6,897 nucleotides of DNA, taken from NCBI GenBank assembly GCA_030623665.1, contig JAUXLO010000098.1, forward strand, positions 1 through 6,897, in the 5' to 3' direction. The stretch is from Planctomycetota bacterium. GTDB taxonomy: Bacteria > Planctomycetota > Brocadiia > Brocadiales > Bathyanammoxibiaceae. The stretch's first letter is position 1. Each line of letters begins with the position of its first letter. Shown one piece after another: positions 6,849-6,897 of this stretch. The notes beneath the pieces are model-generated. The model ran no database searches. It saw only the letters and a list, made by a program, of their open reading frames with translations, and was not told the origin of the DNA. The position numbers and the translations under genes are program-made.

Positions 6849-6853
6849 TCCTC
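6849..6853 (-). promoter_or_regulatory. Ribosome binding site deciding the tig start
   Basis: GAGGA on the - strand lies five bases before the GTG at 6843-6841. The alternative TTG at 6855-6853 overlaps this site and is preceded only by a T-rich stretch, so the GTG is the better start. Confidence 0.6.
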
Positions 6854-6866
6854 AACCAAAATTACA

Positions 6867-6897
6867 TGGAGCGGGTGATGGGGGTCGAACCCACGAC
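6867..6897 (-). tRNA. tRNA, probably tRNA-Gly (3' end only, cut by window edge)
   Basis: On the - strand the last 31 bases of a tRNA are present. The T-stem GTGGG (6894-6890) pairs with CCCAT (6882-6878) around the canonical T-loop TTCGACC. The acceptor 3' strand CACCCGC (6877-6871) follows, then discriminator T (6870) and an encoded CCA (6869-6867). An acceptor of the GCGGGTG type with discriminator T is typical of bacterial tRNA-Gly, especially the GCC isoacceptor. The anticodon lies outside the window, so the identity is inferred. The CCA is encoded in the gene. Only 23 bases separate it from the tig start, so tig is likely co-transcribed with it. Confidence 0.88.

Overview
The window looks like bacterial chromosomal DNA of about 50% GC. 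The genes are tightly packed and there are no phage, plasmid or insertion-sequence genes. A flavo-diiron protein suggests an anaerobic or microaerophilic lifestyle, and a MacB/LolC-type transporter suggests a cell envelope with an outer membrane. The trigger factor, with its degenerate FKBP domain and charged tail, and the small holin-like membrane proteins remind me of uncultured Planctomycetota and neighbouring lineages such as Omnitrophota or Nitrospirota. That placement is an impression from remembered family features, not a search result.

Layout: positions 1-4005 are read on the + strand and 4002-6897 on the - strand. The two blocks meet tail to tail at a shared CTAG (4002-4005). The + block starts with the C-terminal part of an ABC ATPase, followed one base later by its FtsX/MacB-type permease. 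A short intergenic stretch rich in inverted repeats (1661-1737) comes next. Then come a complete flavo-diiron protein, a 77-residue uncharacterised protein one base behind it, and two related small membrane proteins (82 and 121 residues) that align to each other without gaps.

In transcription order, the - block holds the 3' end of a tRNA, most likely tRNA-Gly, then tig (trigger factor) only 23 bases away, then clpP overlapping tig by 11 bases. The last gene encodes a predicted six-helix membrane protein and is split by an in-frame TGA. The tRNA-tig-clpP part is a normal protein folding and turnover neighbourhood, although clpX does not follow clpP. The + block combines envelope export with O2/NO scavenging and does not form one obvious pathway.

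I did not find a clearly new multi-gene system. The items most worth a second look are the TGA-interrupted membrane gene, the tandem holin-like paralogs with an N-terminal extension on one copy, the fold-prone repeat between the transporter and the flavo-diiron gene, and the tight tRNA-tig junction.
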